Assembly: GCA_017538965.1 (NCBI GenBank)
Contig: JAFYHU010000068.1
Location: 1-51,184, forward strand
Source of the DNA: Oscillospiraceae bacterium
GTDB lineage: Bacteria; Bacillota; Clostridia; Oscillospirales; Oscillospiraceae
Length of the DNA: 51,184 nucleotides
Direction of reading: 5' to 3'
Positions 1 through 7,627 of this stretch are shown in pieces. The notes below the pieces were generated by a model, which was not told where the DNA came from, made no database searches, and worked only from the letters and a program-made list of their open reading frames with translations. Within the stretch, counting starts at the first letter, position 1, and every line of letters begins with the position of its first letter. The position numbers were made by a program, and so were the translations under genes.

Positions 1-12
1 GTCTTTCTCCAT
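1..12 (-). CDS. Start of a putative IS200/IS605 Y1 transposase (4 codons only)
   Basis: Only the first four codons (MEKD) are inside the window. The call rests on the strong GGAGG ribosome-binding site 7 nt upstream and on the hairpin-bearing leader behind it, not on protein sequence. Family members of this transposase often begin with MEKD, which is recalled knowledge and not proof. Confidence 0.35.
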
Positions 13-140
13 GGAAGACCTCCTCATTTTCATTGGTGTTGGTCGGCAAACCTTTCACCTACTGTAATGGGGAGTTTTATTTTTGTCCATAGCTAAAGCC
101 TTTTTTGCCACTGGCATAGCCAGTGGTTGTCTACCAAGAA
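1..140 (-). mobile_element. 5' end of an IS200/IS605-like element, cut by the window edge
   Basis: The minus strand shows a perfect 8-bp hairpin (CCACTGGC, loop ATA, GCCAGTGG at 108-126), then a leader and a start codon at 12 with a GAGGAGG ribosome-binding site at about 18-25. A subterminal hairpin, a structured leader and an open frame beginning Met-Glu-Lys-Asp are what I know of the Y1 (HUH) transposase elements common in Clostridia. The exact left end is not visible; I place it near 130-140. Only the beginning lies in the window, so completeness cannot be judged. Confidence 0.5.
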
Positions 141-147
141 CGGGAGA

Positions 148-176
148 AAAAAGGCGTTTTAAGACAACGCCTTTTT
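148..176. terminator. Bidirectional intrinsic terminator
   Basis: AAAAAGGCGTT pairs with AACGCCTTTTT around a 7-nt loop, with T-tracts on both strands. It lies 15 bp past the stop of the serine dehydratase gene and would end that minus-strand operon, and would also stop plus-strand readthrough. Confidence 0.85.
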
Positions 177-190
177 CTCATTTGGATGGA

Positions 191-1393
191 TTATCCTAAG
201 CTGCTGTAGTAGATCGCTGCCAGTCCGCCGTGGGATGTCTCACGGTATTTTTCATTCATGTCCTTTCCCGTGCGGTACATGGTCTCCACCACTTCGTCGA
301 ACGAGATTTTTCTCGTCTCATACAGGAAGCGGGACAGGTTCACCGAACTGATGGCACGCATGGCCGCAACCGCGTTCCGCTCGATGCAGGGGATCTGCAC
401 CAGTCCGTTCACTGGGTCGCAGGTAAGCCCCAGGTTGTGTTCCATGGCGATCTCGGCCGCGTATTCCACCTGATCGATGTTCATTCCGTACAGCGAGGCC
501 AGCGCCGCCGCCGTCATTGAGCAGGCGCTGCCGATCTCGGCCTGACAGCCGCATTCCGCGCCGGAGATGCTGGCGTTGGTGCGGATGACATTACCGATGA
601 TTCCGGCGACGGCCAGGGCGTCCAGAATTTCGTCTTCCGGGAAGCCCCTGTCATGCTGCATGTAATACATGACCGCCGGCAGCACGCCGCAGCTTCCGCA
701 GGTCGGTGCGGTGACGACGATGTTCTCGTCGGCGTTTTCTTCGCTGACGGCATAGGCATAGGCCGCAATCACGCGGTTCATCGTCACGTCCGCGCTCTCG
801 TTGTAGCAGCGCTTGGAGTAGAGCAGCTTGGCTTTTCTGCTGACGCCGAGCCCTCCGGGCAGGATGCCTTCGGCCTTCAGGCCGCGATTGATTGATTCCT
901 GCATGGCCTTCCAGATCTTGCTCAGATACGTGCTGAAGCTCGGGCCTTCCATCCGGTACAGATACTGTGCGAGCGTAATCCCCTTCTCGTTGCAGAGATT
1001 GACGATTTCCGAGAAATGCTTCTGCGGATAGACTTCCTTCTCCTCGTCCGAGGTTTCATTCTCGATCCGAATCGAGCCGCCGCCGATGCTGAAGATCCGG
1101 TTCCGGCCGATTTCCTTGCCGTCCTTCAAAGCGACGAACAGCATGGTGTTGGGATGCGGAAGGTCTTTTTCATCCGGATCGGAGATGAGCTCGCAGTTCG
1201 GCAGTGCCGAACGGATGGCCTTGCCGGTCCCGTGTCCCTCGCCGGTAAAGGCGAGGGAGCCGTAAAGCGTCACGCGGAAAGCATCCGCCTCCGGATAACG
1301 CGAGCCGAAAATCTGCGCGGCATGGTACGGGCCGACCGTATGCGAACTGGACGGCCCGTTGCCGATTTTGTAAACGCTTTTGATGCTTTTCAT
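191..1393 (-). CDS. sdaA: L-serine ammonia-lyase (iron-sulfur type, single chain)
   Basis: Converts L-serine to pyruvate and ammonia in the cytoplasm using a [4Fe-4S] cluster. The 400-residue chain joins the beta part (about 1-130, with GNGPSSSHTVGP and the GEGHGTGKA motif) to the alpha part (about 135-400). Candidate cluster cysteines are in APTCGSCG (232, 235) and ECGCQAEIGSAC (281, 283, 291), and the conserved MEHNLGLTCDPV motif is present. Many Bacillota split alpha and beta into two genes; here they are fused. It is the last gene of a minus-strand operon, 6 bp after the symporter gene, with only a weak AAGAG ribosome-binding site, so translation is probably coupled. A terminator follows directly. 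Confidence 0.95.
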   Translation of the reverse strand: MKSIKSVYKIGNGPSSSHTVGPYHAAQIFGSRYPEADAFRVTLYGSLAFTGEGHGTGKAIRSALPNCELISDPDEKDLPHPNTMLFVALKDGKEIGRNRIFSIGGGSIRIENETSDEEKEVYPQKHFSEIVNLCNEKGITLAQYLYRMEGPSFSTYLSKIWKAMQESINRGLKAEGILPGGLGVSRKAKLLYSKRCYNESADVTMNRVIAAYAYAVSEENADENIVVTAPTCGSCGVLPAVMYYMQHDRGFPEDEILDALAVAGIIGNVIRTNASISGAECGCQAEIGSACSMTAAALASLYGMNIDQVEYAAEIAMEHNLGLTCDPVNGLVQIPCIERNAVAAMRAISSVNLSRFLYETRKISFDEVVETMYRTGKDMNEKYRETSHGGLAAIYYSSLG

Positions 1394-1399
1394 ATGCTC

Positions 1400-2611
1400 T
1401 TATGCCGGGTTCTCTGCAGGAGCTTCTTCTTCGTTCTCCTTGCCGGTGATCGCGTTCATCAGCATGGCGATCGCGCCGTCGCCGGTCACGTTGCAGGCGG
1501 TTCCGAAGGAATCCTGCGCAATATACAGGGCGATCATCAGCGTGAGCATGTTGTCATTGAAGCCCAACATGGATTCGAGAATGCCAAGCGCCGCCATGAC
1601 CGCGCCGCCCGGGACGCCGGGAGCCGCAACCATCGTGATGCCGAGCATCATGACGAAGGGGAACATCTGGGCAAAGTTGACCTGCCAGCCGTTGAGCATC
1701 ATGACCGCGATGGCGCAGCTGGTCAGCGTAATCGTGGATCCGGAGAGGTGGATCGTCGCGCAGAGCGGGATGACAAAGTCCGCGATCTTTTCCCGGCAGC
1801 CGTTTTTCTTGGTGCACTCCAGCGTGACCGGGATGGTTGCCGCCGAGGACTGCGTGCCGATGGCGGTCATATAGGCCGGCACCATGTTCTTGATCATCTT
1901 GAAGGGGTTCTTCTTGGCAAACGAGCCCGCCACAAAATACTGGAACACGATGATCAGAAGGTGCATGATAATGATGATCGCAAAGACCTTGGCAAAGACG
2001 CTCATGATCTCGGCAACCGTGCCGGCGTAGGTCATGTTGGCAAAAATACCGTAGATATGGAAGGGCAGCAGGGGGATCAGAACGCCGGCGACGACGCCTT
2101 CCACAATCTTCTGGAACTCATGGAAAATGCTCTTGAGCGTTTCCGCCTTGGTCACGGCAATGCCGATGCCCATGATGAACGAGGTAATCAGCGCCGTCAT
2201 AACGCCCATCAGCGGCGGCATCTCGACCGTAAAGAGGCCGGCCAGCATGGTATCTTCCGCGTTCTGGGCGTTGTCCATGACAATGGAACCGAATTTCAGG
2301 AAGGTCGGGAACACGGCGCTGTCGACGAGAAAAGCGAAGGTTCCCGCAATCAGCGTGGACAGGTAGGCAATGCCCGCGGTGATCGCGAGGGTTTTGCCTG
2401 CGCCGGCGCCCAGATCGGCAATGCCCGGGGCCACGAAGCCGATGATGATCAGCGGAATGCAGAATCCGAGGAAGTTGCCGAAGATGCTGTTGAAGGTGGC
2501 GCCGATCCGGATGATGATCGGCAGGTTGGCCTTGCGTGCGATAGTACCGATCACGATACCGAGGACAATCGCGATGATCAGCTTGGGCAGGAGACCGAGT
2601 TTCTTTTTCAT
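1400..2611 (-). CDS. DAACS-family amino acid:cation symporter (probable serine/threonine uptake)
   Basis: A 403-residue membrane protein of the dicarboxylate/amino acid:cation symporter family. The N-terminus is a run of hydrophobic helices starting LLPKLIIAIVLG. The serine-rich re-entrant loop is visible as GTQSSAATIPVTLE and the second substrate-site signature as DSFGTACNVTGDGA near the C-terminus. Family members carry glutamate, aspartate, serine or threonine with sodium or protons. Its place between threonine and serine ammonia-lyase genes suggests serine/threonine as substrate (inference, SstT-like role). The acidic tail (ENEEEAPAENPA) is unremarkable. Confidence 0.9.
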   Translation of the reverse strand: MKKKLGLLPKLIIAIVLGIVIGTIARKANLPIIIRIGATFNSIFGNFLGFCIPLIIIGFVAPGIADLGAGAGKTLAITAGIAYLSTLIAGTFAFLVDSAVFPTFLKFGSIVMDNAQNAEDTMLAGLFTVEMPPLMGVMTALITSFIMGIGIAVTKAETLKSIFHEFQKIVEGVVAGVLIPLLPFHIYGIFANMTYAGTVAEIMSVFAKVFAIIIIMHLLIIVFQYFVAGSFAKKNPFKMIKNMVPAYMTAIGTQSSAATIPVTLECTKKNGCREKIADFVIPLCATIHLSGSTITLTSCAIAVMMLNGWQVNFAQMFPFVMMLGITMVAAPGVPGGAVMAALGILESMLGFNDNMLTLMIALYIAQDSFGTACNVTGDGAIAMLMNAITGKENEEEAPAENPA

Positions 2612-2644
2612 GAGAATATACCTCTTTTCTTTTTTCGGTGCTGC

Positions 2645-3025
2645 TTATTCTGCCAGGGCAATGGCTTCGATTTCGCAGAGGACCTGCTTGGGGAGCTCGC
2701 GGACGGCAACGCAGGAGCGGGCCGGTTTGCTGACGAAGTATTTCTCATACACGGCGTTGAACGCGGCGAAATCCTTCATGTCGGCGAGGAAGCAGGTGGT
2801 CTTGATCACCTTTGAGAAGTCCGTGCCGGCAGCTTCCAGAATTGCGCCGATGTTCTTGCAGCTCTGTTCCGCCTGCTCGGCGATCGCGGTTCCGACGATC
2901 TCGCCCGTCTGCGGATTCAGGGGAACCTGCCCCGAGGTAAACAGAAAGCCGTTTGCCGTATAGGCCTGGGAATAGGGGCCGATGGCCGCCGGTGCGTTTT
3001 TCGTTGCGATTGTTTTCATTGTCAT
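2645..3025 (-). CDS. ridA: RidA family 2-iminobutanoate/2-iminopropanoate deaminase
   Basis: A 126-residue protein of the YjgF/YER057c/UK114 family. It speeds hydrolysis of the reactive enamine/imine released by PLP-dependent serine/threonine dehydratases. The C-terminal signature CVAVRELPKQVLCEIEAIA carries the conserved substrate-binding Arg and a Glu; IGPYSQA near residue 16 is the usual N-terminal motif. Length is normal. It lies 14 bp downstream of the threonine ammonia-lyase gene, which makes the functional pairing direct: the lyase produces the imine that RidA clears. Ribosome-binding site GGAGG precedes the ATG. Confidence 0.95.
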   Translation of the reverse strand: MTMKTIATKNAPAAIGPYSQAYTANGFLFTSGQVPLNPQTGEIVGTAIAEQAEQSCKNIGAILEAAGTDFSKVIKTTCFLADMKDFAAFNAVYEKYFVSKPARSCVAVRELPKQVLCEIEAIALAE

Positions 3026-3039
3026 TCTCCTTCCTGCTT

Positions 3040-4236
3040 TCAGTCAAACAGATGATAGCCTTTTGCGAGCAGCGCCTTCCGGATATCGAGCACATGCGCT
3101 TCGTCACGCGTCTCGAGCGTCATGGTGACCACGCAGCTGTTTACCTCGGTCTTGGCGTCCTCGCGCTCGTGCTCGATGTTCAGGACGTTTGCGCCCGTCT
3201 CCGCCACGCAGGTCAGCAGCGCCGCCAGATTGCCCGCCTTGTCGGTCAGCTTGGTGGTGAGATTGACCATTCTGCCGGTTTTCTGCAGGCCCTTCGTGAT
3301 GATGCGGGAGAGCGTCGTGATGTCCACGTTGCCGCCGGACACCAGCGCCACGGTTTTCAGCGAGGTGTCGACCTTGCCGAACAGATAGGCCGCTACGCTG
3401 GTCGCGCCGGCGCCTTCCGCCACGGTCTTCGGTCCCTCGAGCAGGGCCACGATCGCCGCCGCGATCTCGTCCTCGCTCACCGTCACGATGTCGTCCAGGT
3501 TTTCCTGAATCAGCTTGAAAGTCAGATCGCCCGGCGTCAGGACGTGGATGCCGTCGGCAATGGTCGCGCCGTCCTTGACGGTCGTAATCTCGCCGCTGCG
3601 GATGGAAACGAACATGGACGGGACCGTCGATGCCTGCACGCCGATCACCTTGACATTCGGCCGCATGGACTTCACCGCGACGGCCACACCGCTGGCAAGT
3701 CCGCCGCCGCCGATCGGAACGATGATCTGTTCGACTTCGGGGACCTGTTCCAGAATTTCCAGACCGATGGTTCCCTGCCCCGCGATGACGTAGGGGTCGT
3801 TGAATGGATGGGCAAAGGTGTAGCCTTCTTCCTTTGCCAGACGCTGAGCCTCGCGCGCGGCATCGTCATAGATTCCCGGCACCAGAACCACTTCCGCGCC
3901 GTAGCCGCGGGTCGCTTCGACCTTCAGGATCGGCGCGCCTTCCGGCATGCAGATCACCGAGTGAATGCCCAGGCGGGTTGCCGAGAGCGCAACGCCCTGT
4001 GCATGGTTGCCGGCCGAGCAGGCAATCACGCCGTGAGATGCTTCTTCCGGCGAGAGCATGCGAATCTTGTTGTACGCGCCGCGGATCTTGAAGGATCCGG
4101 TTTTCTGGAGGTTCTCGGATTTGATATACAGGTTCTTTCCGAGGCGGGTTGATGTGACGATGGGTGTTACCTCCGCCACACCGCTGAGAGCTTTTCTGGC
4201 ATCCCTGATCATTTCCAGGGTTACCTTGTTCTCCAT
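3040..4236 (-). CDS. ilvA: Threonine ammonia-lyase with C-terminal ACT domain
   Basis: PLP enzyme converting L-threonine to 2-oxobutanoate and ammonia (also acts on serine in many relatives). The PLP-binding lysine is Lys50 in GSFKIRGA; the phosphate-binding loop is PIGGGGLASG around residue 180, and SGGNVD follows near 310. Residues about 325-398 form a single ACT domain, so the 398-residue length matches the short catabolic-type IlvA/TdcB enzymes rather than the 500-residue biosynthetic form with two ACT-like domains. First gene of the minus-strand operon; AGGAGG lies 8 nt before ATG. With RidA, the symporter and serine ammonia-lyase it forms a uptake-and-deamination unit giving pyruvate and 2-oxobutanoate. 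Confidence 0.94.
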   Translation of the reverse strand: MENKVTLEMIRDARKALSGVAEVTPIVTSTRLGKNLYIKSENLQKTGSFKIRGAYNKIRMLSPEEASHGVIACSAGNHAQGVALSATRLGIHSVICMPEGAPILKVEATRGYGAEVVLVPGIYDDAAREAQRLAKEEGYTFAHPFNDPYVIAGQGTIGLEILEQVPEVEQIIVPIGGGGLASGVAVAVKSMRPNVKVIGVQASTVPSMFVSIRSGEITTVKDGATIADGIHVLTPGDLTFKLIQENLDDIVTVSEDEIAAAIVALLEGPKTVAEGAGATSVAAYLFGKVDTSLKTVALVSGGNVDITTLSRIITKGLQKTGRMVNLTTKLTDKAGNLAALLTCVAETGANVLNIEHEREDAKTEVNSCVVTMTLETRDEAHVLDIRKALLAKGYHLFD

Positions 4237-4284
4237 GGGACATTCCTCCTTTTATATCTTCTGTTTTCCAGCAGAGATGGTTAT

Positions 4285-4360
4285 ATCATACCACACATTG
4301 TTTAAAAAAGAAAGCGTCGTTTTCTTCATGTTTGTGCTTTTTGACGATAAACGTCAAAAA
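4285..4360 (-). promoter_or_regulatory. Upstream region of the serine/threonine operon with a perfect palindrome
   Basis: A TATGAT -10 box reads on the minus strand at 4285-4290, with only a weak -35 (TTTCTT). Further upstream, TTTTTGACG and CGTCAAAAA (4338-4346 and 4352-4360) form a perfect 9-bp inverted repeat around ATAAA. Its distance of about 40-70 bp upstream of the -10 box fits an activator or repressor operator; it could also be part of the terminator of the small upstream gene. Confidence 0.45.
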
Positions 4361-4364
4361 AAGA

Positions 4365-4386
4365 GAAGCTGACTTCTGTCGGCTTC
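4365..4386 (-). terminator. Terminator of the 32-residue peptide gene
   Basis: On the minus strand GAAGCCGAC, loop AGAA, GTCAGCTTC (one mismatch) is followed by CTTTTTTT. It begins 21 bp after the stop of the small gene at 4408-4506. Confidence 0.75.
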
Positions 4387-4407
4387 CCTTTCTGTATTTC
4401 CGGATGA

Positions 4408-4506
4408 TTACTCGTCTTCGTCGATGAGGTCTTCCCCAAAGAGCGCTGCAATCAGCTCATAGGTCAGTTGCTGGTTTCGAAACACTTCTTTCATGGTATC
4501 TTCCAT
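4408..4506 (-). CDS. Small acidic peptide of unknown function (32 aa)
   Basis: A 32-codon frame starting MEDTMKEVFRNQQ and ending GEDLIDEDE. I do not recognise it. It is probably real because it has its own complete transcription unit: a sigma-A promoter (TTGACG-17-TATTAT at 4596-4624), a leader hairpin (AGCCACAA/TTGTGGCT), a GGGAGG ribosome-binding site 9-10 nt before ATG, and a terminator just after the stop. The peptide would be an amphipathic helix with an acidic tail, soluble rather than membrane-inserted. Function is unknown; a regulatory or adaptor peptide is a guess. Confidence 0.6.
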   Translation of the reverse strand: MEDTMKEVFRNQQLTYELIAALFGEDLIDEDE

Positions 4507-4595
4507 TTGTTTCAGCCTCCCAACTGTAATCCTGTTCTTTTTGGCAGTTTGCCCATTTTCTGGCTGTTCGAGCCACAAAAACTTGTGGCTTTTAC

Positions 4596-4624
4596 ATAAT
4601 AGCAGGGTGGATAAGCTCCGTCAA
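4596..4624 (-). promoter_or_regulatory. Sigma-A promoter of the 32-residue peptide gene
   Basis: Minus-strand TTGACG (4619-4624), 17-bp spacer, TATTAT (4596-4601). The transcript would start about 85 nt before the ATG and include a stable hairpin with stem AGCCACAA/TTGTGGCT. Confidence 0.7.
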
Positions 4625-4719
4625 CAAACATTCAGTAACAGAAAAGAACGAATTCAGTAAAGAGGAGAAACAGTTTGAAGATGTCAGAAACATAACGCAG
4701 ACAGATGCGTTTCGGAATC

Positions 4720-7422
4720 TTATTTGCGGAGGATCTTGATGGCCTGCATGCCCGCATACTTGAGCATCGGGCCGACCTTGTCCTCGCAGCGGACCATGGT
4801 GGAGGCTTTGGGAACATCGCGCTCGAGGTGGATCGCGTCGAACATGCAGCGGGTGGTGCACAGGCCGCAGCCGATGCAGCGGTTGGGATCCACGATGCTC
4901 ACGCCGCAGCCCAGGCAGCGGCTGGCCTCCGCCTTGACCTGCTCTTCGGTAAAGGTAAGCCGGTCATGCTCAAAGGACCTCGCCTTCTTCGGATCGTGCA
5001 GAATCGGCTGACGGGCCGGGCGGTCGAAGCAGTCGACATCGATCAGGAGGTTGCCCTTATCCAGTTCGTAGAACTCGCGGAGATTTCTGCCGCGGGTCAG
5101 ACTCTGGCCGTCCTGGACAAAGCGGTGCAGCGACTCGGCGCCTTCGCGGCCGGCCGCAATGGCGTCGATCGCGAACTTCGGTCCGGTATAGACGTCGCCG
5201 CCGACGAAGATGTCGGGTTGCTCGCTCTGATAGGTGACGGGATCGGCGACGGCATTGCCCTTCTTGCCAGTCTTCAGTGCGCCGACATCCAGGCCGCCCC
5301 AGTCGATGACCTGGCCGACGGCCGCAATCACGGAATTAAGCTCGATGGTTTCAAACTTTCCGGTGCCGACCGGCGCACGACGGCCCTTCTCATCCGGCTC
5401 GCCGAGTTCCATGATCTCGACCTTCAGTCCGCTGACCTTGCCGTTTTCGCCGACGATCTCGACCGGCGCGTTGAGGAAGCAGAACTTCACGCCCTCTTCC
5501 CTGGCTTCTGCGACCTCTTCCCTGTCGGCAGGCATTTCCGCTTCGCTGCGGCGGTAAATGACAAAGGTCTCGGCGCCGAGGCGGACCGCGGTGCGGCACA
5601 CATCCATCGCTACATTGCCGCCGCCGATGACGGCGCACTTTTTGCCGATTCTGGGCTTCTTGCCGAGGTTCACCTCGCGCAGGAAGTCAACGCCGCCGAA
5701 CACGCCCTTCAGCTCCTCGCCGGGAATCCGGAGGCCGGAGCTCTTCTGGGCGCCGATGGCCACATAGAAGCCCTTGTATCCTTCCTCGCGCAGCTGCTGA
5801 ATCGTGATGTCCTTGCCGACCTCGGTGTTCATACGGAAGTGAACGCCCATCTTCTCAAGGATTTCAATCTCGCCCTTGAGCGCCGAGCGGTCCAGACGAT
5901 AGCTCGGGATGCCCATGACGAGCATGCCGCCGGGTGCGGGATTGCGGTCGAAGACCGTCACGTTGACATAGCCCATCCTTGCCAGATAATACGCACAGCT
6001 CAGCCCCGCGGGACCGGCGCCGATGATCGCGATCTTCTCCTCGTAATCCTTGTCGATGGGACGGCGGCGAAGAAGCTCCGGCACATAGCGCTCGTCGCTC
6101 TTCATATCCTGCTCGGCGATGAATTTCTTGATTTCGTCGATGGCAAGCGCCTTGTCCATCGTGCCTCTGGTGCAGGCGTCCTCGCAGCGGCGGTTGCAGA
6201 CGTAGCCGCAGACCGAGGGGAAGGGGTTGTCCTGCTTGATGAGCTTGAGCGCATCCAGATAGCGGCCTTCCTTTGCCAGCTTGATATAGCCCTGGATGGC
6301 GATATGCGCGGGGCATGCGGTCTTGCAGGGAGCCGTGCCCGACTCGTGGCAGTTCTTGCGGTTGTCGAAGACATAATTCGGGTTCCACTTGTCTTCGCCC
6401 CATTTGAGGCCGCTCGGCAGTTCCTGGCGCGGATAGCTGAGTTCGCCCTGTTTGGTGCAGAGCTTCTGGCCCAGCTTGACGGCGCCGGCGGGACAGACTT
6501 CGACGCACTTGCCGCAGGCCACGCAGTTGTCCTTGTTGACATGGGCACGGTAGGCGGAGGCGGACAGGTTCGGGGTGTTGAAGTACTGGCTGGTGCGCAG
6601 GGCAAAGCAGACGCCGATGTCGCAGTTGCAGAGGCCGAATATCTTGTCCTCGCCGTCGATGTTGGTCACCTGGTGGACATAGCCGTTCTCCTCGGCGCGC
6701 TGGCAGATCTGAAGTGCCTCTTCCTTGGTGATGTAGTGGGCCTTGCCGGTCTCGACCAGATAGGTGGCAAAGTCGCCGAGGCCGATGCAGCAGTCGTCCT
6801 GGATCTCGCCCGAGCCCTCATTGTAGAGGCGGCGGGCGTTGCGGCAGGAGCAGTAGCCGACCGAAAGCTGGCCGTCGTACTTGTCCAGCCAGTGCGAAAT
6901 GTGCTCAATCGAGGCGGACTGGGTGTGCGTGGGGATCGCATTCTCCACGGGCAGAACATGCATGCCGATGCCGTCGCCGCCCGGCGGGATCAGGTGGGTC
7001 TTTCCTTCCAGCGGCAGGAAGGTCATCTTGTCGAAGCTGTCGGCCAGTTCGGGATATTTCTCGACCTGCTCCAGCACCATGTTGGTCATCTCGGCAATGC
7101 CGGGAACAAAGAGCTGGACATACCACTGCTTCTCGTGCTGCGGATTCTCCCAGTTGTACTCGACGATGCCGTGCTTCGCACCGTCCGTGAGCAGTTCTTC
7201 GATGCGCTCGGGAGTTTTGCCGGTGATCTTGGCGATCTCTGCCGTCGTCTTCGGTTTGCGCAGGCCCATTTTCAGCATGACTTCGGCGATCTCGTCATTG
7301 CTGCAGGCGCGGTCCAGAATGATGTATTCCGGATCCTCCTCCGTCAGTTTTTTAATGCCGAATTTGTACGGCAGCCGGTCCGTGATCATCTTGCCGAGAT
7401 CAAACAGGATCTCTCTTGCCAT
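4720..7422 (-). CDS. Multidomain Fe-S/FAD NAD(P)-dependent oxidoreductase (GltD-like)
   Basis: A 900-residue cytoplasmic electron-transfer flavoprotein. In order: an N-terminal helical and Cys-rich region (about 1-290, with CSCRNARRL and CCIGLG), a ferredoxin-type 4Fe-4S motif CVACGKCVEVC (about 303-315), the GltD-type Cys cluster domain starting CKTACPAH (about 365-420), an FAD Rossmann motif GAGPAGLSCAYYLA (about 469), an NAD(P) motif GGGNVAMD (about 602), and a C-terminal ferredoxin with CLGCG and CIGCGLCTTRCMF (about 835-865). Start chosen at MAREILF because GGAGAG lies just before it; 27 more residues are open upstream but lack a ribosome-binding site. Resembles the beta chain of NADPH-glutamate synthase but has no glutamate synthase partner here, so the true electron acceptor is unknown. 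Confidence 0.85.
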   Translation of the reverse strand: MAREILFDLGKMITDRLPYKFGIKKLTEEDPEYIILDRACSNDEIAEVMLKMGLRKPKTTAEIAKITGKTPERIEELLTDGAKHGIVEYNWENPQHEKQWYVQLFVPGIAEMTNMVLEQVEKYPELADSFDKMTFLPLEGKTHLIPPGGDGIGMHVLPVENAIPTHTQSASIEHISHWLDKYDGQLSVGYCSCRNARRLYNEGSGEIQDDCCIGLGDFATYLVETGKAHYITKEEALQICQRAEENGYVHQVTNIDGEDKIFGLCNCDIGVCFALRTSQYFNTPNLSASAYRAHVNKDNCVACGKCVEVCPAGAVKLGQKLCTKQGELSYPRQELPSGLKWGEDKWNPNYVFDNRKNCHESGTAPCKTACPAHIAIQGYIKLAKEGRYLDALKLIKQDNPFPSVCGYVCNRRCEDACTRGTMDKALAIDEIKKFIAEQDMKSDERYVPELLRRRPIDKDYEEKIAIIGAGPAGLSCAYYLARMGYVNVTVFDRNPAPGGMLVMGIPSYRLDRSALKGEIEILEKMGVHFRMNTEVGKDITIQQLREEGYKGFYVAIGAQKSSGLRIPGEELKGVFGGVDFLREVNLGKKPRIGKKCAVIGGGNVAMDVCRTAVRLGAETFVIYRRSEAEMPADREEVAEAREEGVKFCFLNAPVEIVGENGKVSGLKVEIMELGEPDEKGRRAPVGTGKFETIELNSVIAAVGQVIDWGGLDVGALKTGKKGNAVADPVTYQSEQPDIFVGGDVYTGPKFAIDAIAAGREGAESLHRFVQDGQSLTRGRNLREFYELDKGNLLIDVDCFDRPARQPILHDPKKARSFEHDRLTFTEEQVKAEASRCLGCGVSIVDPNRCIGCGLCTTRCMFDAIHLERDVPKASTMVRCEDKVGPMLKYAGMQAIKILRK

Positions 7423-7546
7423 ATTGTCTCTCCTTTCAGAATTTGTTTTGAAGATCATAATCCCTCTGTTATGCATGATAGCATATGGTAAGGAAAAAGT
7501 CATGCAAAACTTTTCGCGCAGCCATTTGTTGGAAAAATAACATCTG

Positions 7547-7601
7547 TTGACAAGAGGAACCCCATCACGTATAGTGGGCTCCGGAGGAGTTTTGCCTCCT
7601 C
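7547..7601 (+). promoter_or_regulatory. Strong sigma-A promoter and leader hairpin
   Basis: TTGACA (7547-7552), 17-bp spacer, TATAGT (7570-7575) drives the PF13303-type gene at 7628. Immediately downstream GAGGAG and CTCCTC (7584-7589, 7596-7601) form a hairpin right at the 5' end of the transcript, which may stabilise it. Confidence 0.8.
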
Positions 7602-7627
7602 TTCAACACATGTTTCCGAGGTCTGAC

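Noticed and set aside
1016-2815. A 599-codon open frame on the plus strand opposite the symporter and serine dehydratase genes
   Set aside because: It is a GC-rich antisense shadow: its product is rich in Arg, His and Gly with no domain, while the opposite strand encodes clear enzymes with ribosome-binding sites.
4705-7491. A 928-codon plus-strand open frame opposite the Fe-S oxidoreductase
   Set aside because: Antisense shadow of almost the same extent; the minus strand carries Fe-S, FAD and NAD motifs and the correct ribosome-binding site.
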